DNA of 64,000 bases from Pseudoxanthomonas sacheonensis (GTDB lineage Bacteria; Pseudomonadota; Gammaproteobacteria; Xanthomonadales; Xanthomonadaceae), in NCBI RefSeq assembly GCF_010093305.1, contig NZ_PDWS01000004.1, positions 62,001-126,000 of the forward strand, written 5' to 3'. The position numbers and the translations under genes were made by a program. A model generated the notes under the pieces. The model made no database searches and was not told the origin of the DNA. It saw only the letters and a list, made by a program, of their open reading frames with translations. Positions 29,798 through 38,058 of this stretch are shown one piece after another. How positions within the stretch are numbered: position 1 is the stretch's first letter; each line of letters starts with the position of its first letter.

Positions 29798-30247
29798 ATG
29801 AAACGATTGATCCTGTTGTGCGTGGCCATGATCGCAGCCGGTGGCGCGGCTGCTCAAAGCGCCGATGCTCCGCTCGATCTGCGCGTTCCCGAGCCAGCTG
29901 CGGCGCCTGCGGCAACCGATGCGGCGGCCAAGAGCGATCCGCCGGGGACATATTACGGCGACACCAGCGGCAGACCCTCACGGCGCGCGTGGGACGAACC
30001 CGCCGTCGAGGACGACGGCACAGCCAAGGTCTGGGGCAGTTTCACCACGGGCATCGGCCATACCAAGGGCTACGGCACTTCGCATTACAACGCGGCCGAG
30101 GTCAACGTCAGCAAATCCTTCGGCGATGGCGAACGCCCCAATGCGTTCAACCTGCAGATCCGCGTCGAGCAAGGCGACGGTCCGGCTTTCGGCGGTCCCT
30201 ATCCGTACCCCTACTTCGATCATGGCGCGGGCTACCCGCCGCGCTGA
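29798..30247 (+). CDS. Small exported protein, unknown function
   Basis: The product has 149 residues with a signal peptide (MKRLILLCVAMIAAGGAAAQ). An Ala/Pro-rich segment (21-50) is followed by a beta-rich part containing VWGSFTTGIGHTKGYGTSHYNAAEVNVSKSFG, given here in outline. No family is recognised. It converges on cysG with a repeat element between them. Confidence 0.6.
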   Translation: MKRLILLCVAMIAAGGAAAQSADAPLDLRVPEPAAAPAATDAAAKSDPPGTYYGDTSGRPSRRAWDEPAVEDDGTAKVWGSFTTGIGHTKGYGTSHYNAAEVNVSKSFGDGERPNAFNLQIRVEQGDGPAFGGPYPYPYFDHGAGYPPR

Positions 30248-30273
30248 AGCAATCAGCCGAGCGGAGTTCTTTG

Positions 30274-30406
30274 CGGACACTCCGGAACAATCCGAATGTC
30301 ATCCCGAGCGTAGCGAGGGATCTGCTTCTGCTTCTTGCCGCGCCAACAGCGGATCCCTCGCTACGCTCGGGATGACAGGCAAGGAGTTGTTCGGAGCACC
30401 TCTAAG
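30274..30406. repeat. MITE-like inverted repeat element A, fused to the cysG 3' end
   Basis: The core is a perfect 26-bp inverted repeat (30297-30322 and 30352-30377) beginning TGTCATCCCGAGCG, with a 29-nt loop. Outer ends are degenerate inverted repeats. The right end read inwards (CTTAGAGGTGCTCCGAACAA, 30406 leftward) resembles the ends of element B at 42731-42889. The TAG stop of cysG lies inside this right end. The left boundary is approximate. The hairpin may also end transcription of the convergent genes. Confidence 0.7.
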
Positions 30407-31391
30407 CACCTACTCCTGGAATCACCTCGCATGCGATGCCCTGTTGGCTGAGCCGCTGCGCGAAGCGGTCGCCAGTCGCGGTCTGGAAGGTATTGCCGGA
30501 TTTCAGGCACACCACGCACTGGCCGGACTGCGCGTGTTCCAGCAACAGCGCCAGCAAGGCCTCGTCATCGCCCGGCAAGGGCAGACGCGACGCATCGCGG
30601 CGGGCCAGCGCCACGAGGGCGGGGTGCGACTGGCTATCGCAAACCAGCAGGTCGGCGCGGTTCAGCGCACGCAATCCTTTCAGCGTCACCAGGCCGGGAT
30701 CGCCAGTGCCGGCATCCACTAGCAATACGCTGCCGGCGGCGGCGACGTCTCCGGCGCTGTCCAGCGCCGCCAGGAACGCCTGTTCGGCCGATTCCCGCTG
30801 TCCCGTCTGCAGCAGCACGGGCACCGGACCGTCCATCACCTGCTCGAACCAGCGCCGGCGCAGCGCCAGTTGCGGCAAGCGGCCGCGGATGGCGGTGCGA
30901 TGGCGGGCGAACAGACCGGCGAACTCGCCCAGCGAATGATCCAGCAGGGTTTCCAATTGCTCGCGCAGCCGCCGGGCCAGCATGGGCGCCGCACCGCCGG
31001 AAGAAATCGCCAGCAGCAGCGGCGCGCGATCGACGAGGGCGGGAATCTGGAAGGTGGACAGTTCGGCGTCGTCGACGACGTTGGCCAGTAGCCGGCGCGC
31101 GCCGGCTTCGCGCGCCAGTTCGGCGTTGAAGGCGCGGTCGTCGGTCGCCGCCACCAGCAGCCAGACGTGGTCCAGCCAGCCGGGGTCGAACGCGCCTTCG
31201 AGCCGATGCACGCGACCTTGCTCCAGCCACTGCGCCAGCGTGTCGTTCAGTGCGTGCGCATGCACCCGCACCTGCGCGCCGGCCTGCAGCAGGGCTTCGA
31301 TCTTGCGCGCGGCGACCTCGCCGCCGCCGACCACCAGCACTTCGCGGCCGGCCAGATCGGCGAACAGGGGGAACAGCGGAGAGGGGGACAT
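30402..31391 (-). CDS. cysG: Siroheme synthase CysG with truncated SUMT domain
   Basis: The product has 329 residues from MSPSPLFPLFADLAGRE, with AGGA upstream. The N-terminal Met8-like precorrin-2 dehydrogenase/ferrochelatase domain is complete (VLVVGGGEVAARKIEALL at 18-35, then NVVDDAELSTFQIPA and ISSGGAAPMLARRLRE). The following uroporphyrinogen-III methyltransferase domain begins normally (AGTGDPGLVTLKGLRAL) but ends after about 110 residues at CEVIPGVGA, where a normal domain would continue for about 130 more. The stop is supplied by repeat element A. The separate SUMT gene at 41.9 kb can supply the missing step. It provides siroheme for nitrite reductase. Confidence 0.88.
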   Translation of the reverse strand: MSPSPLFPLFADLAGREVLVVGGGEVAARKIEALLQAGAQVRVHAHALNDTLAQWLEQGRVHRLEGAFDPGWLDHVWLLVAATDDRAFNAELAREAGARRLLANVVDDAELSTFQIPALVDRAPLLLAISSGGAAPMLARRLREQLETLLDHSLGEFAGLFARHRTAIRGRLPQLALRRRWFEQVMDGPVPVLLQTGQRESAEQAFLAALDSAGDVAAAGSVLLVDAGTGDPGLVTLKGLRALNRADLLVCDSQSHPALVALARRDASRLPLPGDDEALLALLLEHAQSGQCVVCLKSGNTFQTATGDRFAQRLSQQGIACEVIPGVGA

Positions 31392-31435
31392 GCGGATTCC
31401 TGAAAAGGGCAGCTGAAGGGACGGCTCGCCAGCGG

Positions 31436-31456
31436 TCATGTTGCATGGCAACATGA
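31436..31456. promoter_or_regulatory. Palindrome upstream of nasT
   Basis: The 21-bp perfect palindrome has arms TCATGTTGC and GCAACATGA around ATG. The left arm word recurs at 31487-31495 over the nasT start codon. It lies in the cysG/nasT divergent gap and could be an operator. It also contains alternative ATG starts for nasT. Confidence 0.45.
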
Positions 31457-31488
31457 AGTGGACTCCTCTGGCTAGCCTTCCGCCCGTC

Positions 31489-32064
31489 ATGTTGCGTGTC
31501 CTGCTGGTCAACGATACCGAAAAGCCGATCGGCGAGCTGCGGGCGGCGTTGCAGGCGGCCGGCTACGAAGTGCTGGAAGAGGTCGCCGCCGCCGATGCGC
31601 TGCTCAAGGCGGTGGAGTCGCAACAGCCCGACGCGGTGATCATCGATGTGGATTCGCCTTCCCGCGACACGCTGGAGCAACTGGCGGTGATGCACCGCCA
31701 CGCGCCGCGGCCGGTGGTGATGTTCTCCGCCGACGGCGACGACCGCCTGATCCGGGACGTGGTCGCCGCCGGAGTGACCGCCTATGTGGTGGACGGCCTG
31801 ACCCCTGCGAGGATGGCGCCGATCCTGCAGGTGGCGCTGGCCCGGTTCGAACAGCAAGCGCATGTCCGACGCCAGTTGAGCGAAGTGCAGCAACAGCTGG
31901 CCGACCGCAAATTGATCGATCGCGCCAAAGGCCTGCTGGTGGAGAAACGCGGCATGAGCGAGGCCGAGGCCTACGCCAGCATGCGCCAGCTGGCCATGCG
32001 GCAAGGCCAGAAACTGGTGGACATCGCCCGCCAGATCATCGCCATGGCCGACTTACTGGGATGA
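31489..32064 (+). CDS. nasT: NasT-type response regulator with ANTAR RNA-binding domain
   Basis: The product has 191 residues from MLRVLLVND. In-frame ATGs at 31438 and 31453 would add 12-17 residues and cannot be excluded. The receiver-like domain (1-120) has VIIDVDSPSRD in place of the usual phosphorylation loop. The C-terminal ANTAR domain includes DRKLIDRAKGLLVEKRGMSEAEAY. NasT prevents transcription termination in nitrate operon leaders and is held inactive by NasS without nitrate. The nasS gene follows after 7 bp. A matching leader RNA is found at 34188-34299. Confidence 0.9.
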   Translation: MLRVLLVNDTEKPIGELRAALQAAGYEVLEEVAAADALLKAVESQQPDAVIIDVDSPSRDTLEQLAVMHRHAPRPVVMFSADGDDRLIRDVVAAGVTAYVVDGLTPARMAPILQVALARFEQQAHVRRQLSEVQQQLADRKLIDRAKGLLVEKRGMSEAEAYASMRQLAMRQGQKLVDIARQIIAMADLLG

Positions 32065-32071
32065 CGCCCGC

Positions 32072-33208
32072 ATGACCCTCAACCATCACTCCGACGGCAA
32101 CACCGGTCAGCGTCTGCTGCGATTGGGCTTCATGCCGCTGATCGATTGCGCGCCGCTGGTGGCCGCGGTGCGGCTGCAGTTGGATCGCAAGCACGGCCTG
32201 CATCTGCAATTGCACCGTCAGGCTTCCTGGGCGGCGATCCGCGACAAATTGCTGACCGGCGAACTGGATGCGGCCCATGCTTTGACCGGCCTGGTGCATG
32301 GCGTGCAATGGGGCATCGGCGGCGTGCAAGCCGATCTGTCGATATTGCTGACCCTCAACCGCAATGGGCAGGGCATCGTGCTGTCGCATCCGCTGGCCCA
32401 GGCGCTGGATGCGGGCCAGCCGCTGACTGAGGCGTTTGCCGATTTGCGGCGGCCACCGGTGTTGGCGCAGACCTTTCCCACCGGCACCCATGCGATGTGG
32501 TTGTACTACTGGCTGGCCGCGCAGGGCGTGTCGCCTCTGCACGCGATCCGCAGCGTGGCCATGCCGCCGCCGCAGATGGCCGAGGCGCTGGCCCGCGGCG
32601 AACTGGACGGCTATTGCGCCGGTGAGCCTTGGGCGCAACAGGCGGAAACCTTGCAGGTGGGCCGCCGGGTGGTGGCCAGTGGCGAGATCTGGCCCGACCA
32701 CCCGGAAAAAGTACTGGCCTGCCGTCGCGACTTCGCCACTCAGGAACCGGAAACCGCGGTGGCGTTGACCGCGACCTTGCTGGAGGCGTGCCGCTGGCTG
32801 GACGAACCCGGCAATCGCAATCAGGCGGCGGGCTGGTTGGCCGAGCCGGAGGTGATTGGGCTGCCGGTGGAGCAGATCTCCACTTGCCTGGGCGCGAGCG
32901 ATGCATCCGGCAGCCCCCGTTTGTCGTTTCACGACGGCGGTGCGGTGAATTTTCCCTACTTGTCCGATGGCCTGTGGTTCCTCAGCCAGTTCCGGCGCTG
33001 GGGTTGGCTGGCGCAGGACCGCACTGAATCGGACTGGGCGCGGCAGGTGGCCGAAGTGCACGGCACCGCGCGCTATCGGGAAGCGGCCGCCAGCGTGGCG
33101 GTGCAGGTGCCGGCGGCGGAGAGCCGCCGCAGCGTGCTGTGCGATGGCATCGTCTGGGACGGGCATGCCGCGCAGGCCTATGCGGACGCATTCGCCATCC
33201 GCGAGTAG
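32072..33208 (+). CDS. nasS: NasS-like cytoplasmic nitrate/nitrite sensor (NrtA-related)
   Basis: The product has 378 residues and resembles the NrtA nitrate-binding proteins (LGFMPLIDCAPLVAA, LLTGELDAAHALTGLVHG, FPTGTHAMWLYYWLAAQG, GYCAGEPWAQQA) but has no signal peptide. That combination and its place after nasT identify NasS, which senses nitrate or nitrite and releases NasT. The last 13 codons (AAQAYADAFAIRE) and the stop are part of the first copy of the downstream 277-bp repeat. The TAG stop lies within a REP sequence. Confidence 0.88.
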   Translation: MTLNHHSDGNTGQRLLRLGFMPLIDCAPLVAAVRLQLDRKHGLHLQLHRQASWAAIRDKLLTGELDAAHALTGLVHGVQWGIGGVQADLSILLTLNRNGQGIVLSHPLAQALDAGQPLTEAFADLRRPPVLAQTFPTGTHAMWLYYWLAAQGVSPLHAIRSVAMPPPQMAEALARGELDGYCAGEPWAQQAETLQVGRRVVASGEIWPDHPEKVLACRRDFATQEPETAVALTATLLEACRWLDEPGNRNQAAGWLAEPEVIGLPVEQISTCLGASDASGSPRLSFHDGGAVNFPYLSDGLWFLSQFRRWGWLAQDRTESDWARQVAEVHGTARYREAAASVAVQVPAAESRRSVLCDGIVWDGHAAQAYADAFAIRE

Positions 33209-33995
33209 GTCGGGGCTACGCCCCCGACACACGGAAATCCTGCCTCCCCGCTGTTCACGACCATGGCATGTCTGCGCATTGCGGTTGTTTTGCCCCCCTT
33301 TTCAAAGGGGGCTACGGGGATTTGCTCTTGATCCTGCTTTAGAGCCAGAGCAAATCCCCCCTCAATCCCCCTTTTTCAAAGGGGGAAGCAAAAAAGCGCA
33401 TCGCCTGCATTGGCATCAATCGCACGCCTGGAACCGCCGTGACTGCCGCGCAGGCCTATGCGGACGCATTCGCCATCCGCAGTAGGTCGGGGCTACGCCC
33501 CCGACACACGGAAACCCTACTTCCCCGTTGTTCACGACCATGGCATGTCTTGCGCATTGCGGTTGTTTTGCTCCCTTTTCAAAGGGGGCTACGGGGATTT
33601 GCTCTTGATCCTGCTTTAGAGCCAGAGCAAATCCCCCCTCAATCCCCCTTTTTCAAAGGGGGAAGCAAAAAAGCGCATCGCCTGCATTGGCATCAATCGC
33701 ACGCCTGGAACCGCCGTGACTGCCGCGCAGGCCTATGCGGACGCATTCGCCATCCGCAGTAGGTCGGGGCTACGCCCCCGACACACGGAAACCCTACTTC
33801 CCCGTTGTTCACGACCATGGCATGTCTTGCGCATTGCGGTTGTTTTGCTCCCTTTTCAAAGGGGGCTACGGGGATTTGCTCTTGATCCTGCTTTAGAGCC
33901 AGAGCAAATCCCCCTCAATCCCCCTTTTTCAAAGGGGGAGGCAAAAACGCATCGCCTGCATTGGCATCGATCGCATACCTGGAACCGTCGTGACT
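33167..33995 (+). repeat. Three tandem copies of a 277-bp unit carrying the nasS 3' end
   Basis: Copies start at 33167, 33445 and about 33722. Copies 2 and 3 are nearly identical, and copy 1 differs mainly by small indels. Each unit has the last nasS codons, a REP palindrome (33205-33228, 33482-33505, 33759-33782) starting GTAGGTCGGGGCTACG, and a composite inverted repeat made of CCCTTTTCAAAGGGGG-type hairpins. Copy 3 decays near 33,995. The unit is not a multiple of three and the repeated nasS tails are not translated with nasS. Confidence 0.92.
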
Positions 33996-34187
33996 GCTGC
34001 GCCGCACAATAACTGTGCAGTTGCACAGCGGTTAGCACCGCATGCGTGCGTAACGTCTGCCGAAGACAGCAGAGCGAACCTCCCGATTCGCACCAGCAGT
34101 CGCTCAACTCATTGATTGAATAGCGATTACTGAGAATTTCGCGATAACGCGAAAGATTGGCACGGCGATTGCTCTTGTTTCCCATGA

Positions 34188-34299
34188 CGGCACAACGAGG
34201 TGTCGGCACCCACATATCGGGAAGAGGCCAACGGCGGCCTGCTTTCCGCACGGACAACGGCGTCTTTCCAGCGAAAGCTGGAAGCACGCCGTTTTTTTT
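34188..34299 (+). ncRNA. NasT-responsive (ANTAR) leader RNA of the nitrate assimilation operon
   Basis: Two stem-loops match the known ANTAR target: a hexanucleotide loop with A at position 1 and G at position 4. The first is 34188-34205 (stem CGGCAC/GTGTCG with one G-U pair, loop AACGAG). The second is 34225-34240 (stem AGGCC/GGCCT, loop AACGGC). Nineteen bases separate them. An intrinsic terminator follows at 34256-34299, before the transporter gene. With nitrate, NasT should bind the paired hairpins and let transcription pass. The layout is seen; the mechanism is from the NasT family. Confidence 0.75.
34256..34299 (+). terminator. Intrinsic terminator in the nitrate operon leader
   Basis: The outer stem AACGGCGT/ACGCCGTT and inner stem TTCCAGC/GCTGGAA with loop GAAA are followed by eight T (34292-34299). 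It lies about 75 bp before the transporter start, too early for a gene end, as expected for attenuation. The inner 18 bases are identical to the core of repeat element B (42774-42791). Confidence 0.85.
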
Positions 34300-34373
34300 G
34301 CCCGGCCGGTAGACGCCCTACCGGACCCCATCGATTGCAGGGCCGCCCCACGGCCCGCAAGGAGCCATCGCAG

Positions 34374-35579
34374 ATGAATCGCTCGTTCTGGCAGGCCGGT
34401 CATACCCCCACCTTGTTGTCGGCGTTCCTGTATTTCGATTTGAGTTTCATGGTCTGGTATCTGCTGGGGCCGCTGCAGGTGCCCATCGCCACGGCGTTGC
34501 ATCTGGACACCCAGCAGCGCGCGCTGATGGTGGCCGTGCCGATCCTGTGCGGTGCGGTGTTGCGTTTGTTCATGGGCATGGCCGCCGACCGCATCGGCGC
34601 GCGCCGCGCCGGCCTGATCGCGCAGGCGATCGTGATCGCGGCGCTGCTGGCGGCCTGGCGGCTGGGCGTGCACAGCTTCGGTCAGGTGCTGCTGCTGGGC
34701 GTGTTCCTGGGCGTGGCCGGCGGTTCGTTCGCCATCGCTCTGCCATTGGCTTCGCGCTGGTATCCGCCGGAGCATCAGGGCACCGCGATGGGCATCGCCG
34801 GTGCCGGCAATTCGGGCACGGTATTGGCGGCGCTGTTCGCACCGGTGCTGGCGATCGCCTTCGGCTGGCACAACGTGTTCGGCCTGGCCTGTCTGCCGTT
34901 GCTTGCAGTGCTGTTGGTATTCGCCGTGTACGCCCGCGACGCGCCCTTGCCGGTGCAACGCAAGACCCTGCGCGACTACGGCAAGGTGCTGGTGGGGAAC
35001 CGGGATTCGTGGTGGTTCATGCTGTTCTATGCGATCACCTTCGGCGGTTTCGCCGGTTTCGCCAGCGCCTTGCCGGGTTACTTCCACGACCAGTTCGGTT
35101 TCGATTCCAGGATCGCCGGTTGGGCCACCGCCGCCTGCGTGCTGGCCGGCTCGGTGATGCGGCCGGTGGGTGGAGTCATCGCCGACCGCATCGGCGGCAC
35201 GCGCAGTCTGCTGATGATCTACCTGGCAGCGTCGGCACTGGTGGCGCTCGCCGGTTTTGGTTTGGGCGGGCCCGTCGGCACGGTGATGCTGTTCGTGCTG
35301 ACCATGTTGTGCCTGGGCGCGGGCAACGGCGCGGTATTCCAGCTGGTGCCGCAGCGTTTCGGTTCCGAGATCGGCGTGATGACCGGTTTGATCGGCATGG
35401 CCGGCGGCATCGGCGGTTTCCTGCTGGCGGCGGGATTGGGCGTGGTCAAGCAGCACACCGGCAGTTATGCGCTGGGCCTGTGGCTGTTCGCCGGCATCGC
35501 CCTGCTGGCCTGGGTCAGCTTGCGCGGGATCAAGCATCACTGGCGCAGCCAATGGGCCGCCGGCGCCGCGAGAGTCTGA
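34374..35579 (+). CDS. Nitrate transporter, MFS NarK/NasA family
   Basis: The product has 401 residues and 12 membrane segments. The start MNRSFWQAGH was chosen because AAGGAG lies upstream; an open frame begins earlier but covers the terminator. Nitrate-porter signatures are visible: GNSGTVLAALFAPVL in helix 5 and GNGAVFQLVPQRFG with TGLIGMAGGIGGF in helix 11. It imports nitrate for the reductases encoded downstream. Its stop overlaps the GAGGAG ribosome site of nirB. Expression is probably controlled by the NasT leader. Confidence 0.92.
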   Translation: MNRSFWQAGHTPTLLSAFLYFDLSFMVWYLLGPLQVPIATALHLDTQQRALMVAVPILCGAVLRLFMGMAADRIGARRAGLIAQAIVIAALLAAWRLGVHSFGQVLLLGVFLGVAGGSFAIALPLASRWYPPEHQGTAMGIAGAGNSGTVLAALFAPVLAIAFGWHNVFGLACLPLLAVLLVFAVYARDAPLPVQRKTLRDYGKVLVGNRDSWWFMLFYAITFGGFAGFASALPGYFHDQFGFDSRIAGWATAACVLAGSVMRPVGGVIADRIGGTRSLLMIYLAASALVALAGFGLGGPVGTVMLFVLTMLCLGAGNGAVFQLVPQRFGSEIGVMTGLIGMAGGIGGFLLAAGLGVVKQHTGSYALGLWLFAGIALLAWVSLRGIKHHWRSQWAAGAARV

Positions 35580-35589
35580 GGAGCAACCC

Positions 35590-38055
35590 ATGGGAGCACC
35601 GATGAAGAAACCCAGACTCGTCGTCGTCGGCAACGGCATGGCAGGCATCCGCACGCTGGAGGAGTTGTTCAAGCTGGTGCCGGACATGTACGACGTCACC
35701 GTGTTCGGCGCCGAACCGCATCCCAACTACAACCGCATCCTGCTTTCGCCGGTGCTGGCCGGGGAGCAGGAATTCGAGCACATCGTGCTCAATTCGCTGG
35801 ACTGGTACGCCGACAACGGCATCCGTCTGCACCTGGGCAAGGAAGTCACCCGCATCGACCGCGTGCGGCGCAGGGTGATCGCCGCCGACGGCACCGAAGC
35901 CGAATACGACCGCCTGCTGCTGGCCACCGGTTCGCTGCCTTTCATCCTGCCGGTGCCGGGCAAGGATCTGAAAGGCGTCATCAGCTACCGCGACATCTTC
36001 GACACCCGGACCATGATCGACACCGCCAAGGTCAAGCGCCATGCGGTGGTGATCGGCGGCGGCCTGCTGGGCCTGGAGGCCGCCAACGGTTTGAAGTTGC
36101 GCGGCATGGAAGTGACCGTGGTGCATCTGGCCGGCTGGCTGCTGGAGCGCCAGCTGGATCCGGTGGCCGCCGGCTTGCTGGAGAAGTCGCTGAGCGAACG
36201 CGGCCTCGCATTCCGCCTCAACACCTCCACCACCGAAATCCTCGGCAACGAAGCCGGCGAAGTGACCGGCGTGCGCTTTTCCGATGGCAGCGAGCAACCG
36301 GCCGACCTGGTGGTGATGGCCGCCGGCATCCGCCCCAACACGCAGCTGGCACAGGAGGCGGGGCTGTACTGCAACCGCGGCATCGTGGTCAGCGACGGCC
36401 TGCAGACCTACGATCCGCGCGTGTACGCGGTGGGCGAATGCGCCAGCCATCGCGGCATCGCCTACGGGCTGGTGGCGCCGTTGTTCGAGCAGGCCAAGAT
36501 CTGCGCCAATCACTTGGCCCATTACGGCATCGGCATCTACCAGGGTTCGGTGTCTTCGACCAAGCTCAAGGTCACCGGCATAGATCTGTTTTCCGCCGGC
36601 AATTTCATGGGCGGCGAAGGCACCGAGGAAATCGTGTTGTCCGACCCGGCCGGTGGCGTCTACAAGAAACTGGTGATCCAGGACGAAAAACTGGTCGGCG
36701 CCTGCCTGTACGGCGACACCTCCGACGGCGGCTGGTATTTCAAGCTGCTCAAGGACGGCCGCAAGATCGACGATCTGCGCGACCAGCTGATGTTCGGCGA
36801 AAGCGCGATAGGCGACGCCGGCCATTCCGGGCAGAGCCGGGCGATGGGCATGCAGGACAGCGACGAGGTCTGCGGCTGCAACGGCGTGTGCAAGGGCACC
36901 ATCGTCAAGGCGATCACCGGCAATGGCCTGTTCACCCTGGACGAAGTGAAGAAGCACACCAAGGCTTCCAGTTCGTGCGGCTCGTGCACCGGTCTGGTCG
37001 AGCAGATCCTGATGAACACGCTGGGCTCCAGTTTCCAGCAGACCCCCAAGACCAAGGCGGTGTGCGAATGCACCAGCTATGCGCACGGCGAAGTGCGCAA
37101 GGTGATCCGCGAACATCACCTGCTGACCCACCGCGAGGTGTACGACTTCCTGGAATGGCGCACGCCCAACGGCTGCGCCACCTGCCGTCCGGCGGTCAAC
37201 TACTACTTGCTATCGACCTGGCCGCGCGAAGCGGTGGACGATCCGCAATCGCGTTTCATCAACGAGCGCGCGCACGCCAACATCCAGAAGGACGGCACCT
37301 TCTCGGTGATTCCGCAGATGAAAGGCGGCGTGACCAACGCTTCCGAGCTGCGCCGGATCGCCGATGTCGCCGACAAGTACGCGGTGCCCATGCTCAAGGT
37401 CACCGGCGGCCAGCGCATCGATCTGCTGGGTATCAAGAAGGAAGATCTGGTGGAAGTATGGAAGGACCTGGGCATGCAGTCCGGGCACGCCTACGGCAAA
37501 TCCATCCGCACGGTGAAGACCTGCGTGGGCAGCGAGTTCTGCCGTTTCGGCACCCAGAACAGCACGCAGATGGGCATCGACCTGGAAACCATGCTGGCCA
37601 ACATGTGGAGTCCGCACAAGGTCAAGCTGGCGGTGTCCGGCTGCCCACGCAACTGCGCCGAGTCGGGCATCAAGGACGTAGGCATCATCGCGGTGGATTC
37701 GGGTTGGGAAATCCATGTCGGCGGCAACGGCGGCATCAAGACCGAAGTGGCGCAGTTCCTGGTCAAGGTGAAGACCAGCGACGAGGTGCGCGAATACACC
37801 GGCGCGTTCCTGCAGCTGTACCGCGAAGAAGCCTATTACCTGGACCGTACCGTGCATTACATCGCCCGGGTCGGGCTGGATTACATCCGCCAGCGCGTGG
37901 TCGACGACGCCGACAACCGCAGGGCGTTGCATGAACGCCTGTTGTTCGCGCTGGAAGGCTTGTCCGATCCGTGGGCGGCGCGCATCGCCGGCGCGCAGCG
38001 GCACGAGTTCCAACCGCTCAAGTTGAAAATGCTGGCCGACCCGGTGGAGGCCTGA
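35590..38055 (+). CDS. nirB: NADH-dependent assimilatory nitrite reductase large subunit
   Basis: The product has 821 residues. Order of domains: FAD/NAD(P)H oxidoreductase (1-400) with VVVGNGMAGIRTLEEL and VVIGGGLLGLEAANGL; two BFD-like [2Fe-2S] segments (CGCNGVCKGTIV with SSCGSCTGLVEQ, then CECTSYAHGEV with GCATCRP); and the siroheme-[4Fe-4S] reductase domain with CVGSEFCRFG and SGCPRNCAESG. It reduces nitrite to ammonium with six electrons. It sits between the transporter and nirD, three bases from the latter. Confidence 0.95.
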   Translation: MGAPMKKPRLVVVGNGMAGIRTLEELFKLVPDMYDVTVFGAEPHPNYNRILLSPVLAGEQEFEHIVLNSLDWYADNGIRLHLGKEVTRIDRVRRRVIAADGTEAEYDRLLLATGSLPFILPVPGKDLKGVISYRDIFDTRTMIDTAKVKRHAVVIGGGLLGLEAANGLKLRGMEVTVVHLAGWLLERQLDPVAAGLLEKSLSERGLAFRLNTSTTEILGNEAGEVTGVRFSDGSEQPADLVVMAAGIRPNTQLAQEAGLYCNRGIVVSDGLQTYDPRVYAVGECASHRGIAYGLVAPLFEQAKICANHLAHYGIGIYQGSVSSTKLKVTGIDLFSAGNFMGGEGTEEIVLSDPAGGVYKKLVIQDEKLVGACLYGDTSDGGWYFKLLKDGRKIDDLRDQLMFGESAIGDAGHSGQSRAMGMQDSDEVCGCNGVCKGTIVKAITGNGLFTLDEVKKHTKASSSCGSCTGLVEQILMNTLGSSFQQTPKTKAVCECTSYAHGEVRKVIREHHLLTHREVYDFLEWRTPNGCATCRPAVNYYLLSTWPREAVDDPQSRFINERAHANIQKDGTFSVIPQMKGGVTNASELRRIADVADKYAVPMLKVTGGQRIDLLGIKKEDLVEVWKDLGMQSGHAYGKSIRTVKTCVGSEFCRFGTQNSTQMGIDLETMLANMWSPHKVKLAVSGCPRNCAESGIKDVGIIAVDSGWEIHVGGNGGIKTEVAQFLVKVKTSDEVREYTGAFLQLYREEAYYLDRTVHYIARVGLDYIRQRVVDDADNRRALHERLLFALEGLSDPWAARIAGAQRHEFQPLKLKMLADPVEA

Positions 38056-38058
38056 GCC

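Noticed and set aside
33205..33995. Possible CRISPR array in the tandem repeats
   Set aside because: The units are 277 bp, include a gene end, and have no unique spacers.
33439..34012. Short frames inside the 277-bp repeats
   Set aside because: They are created by the repeated nasS tail and palindromes. They have no start signals.
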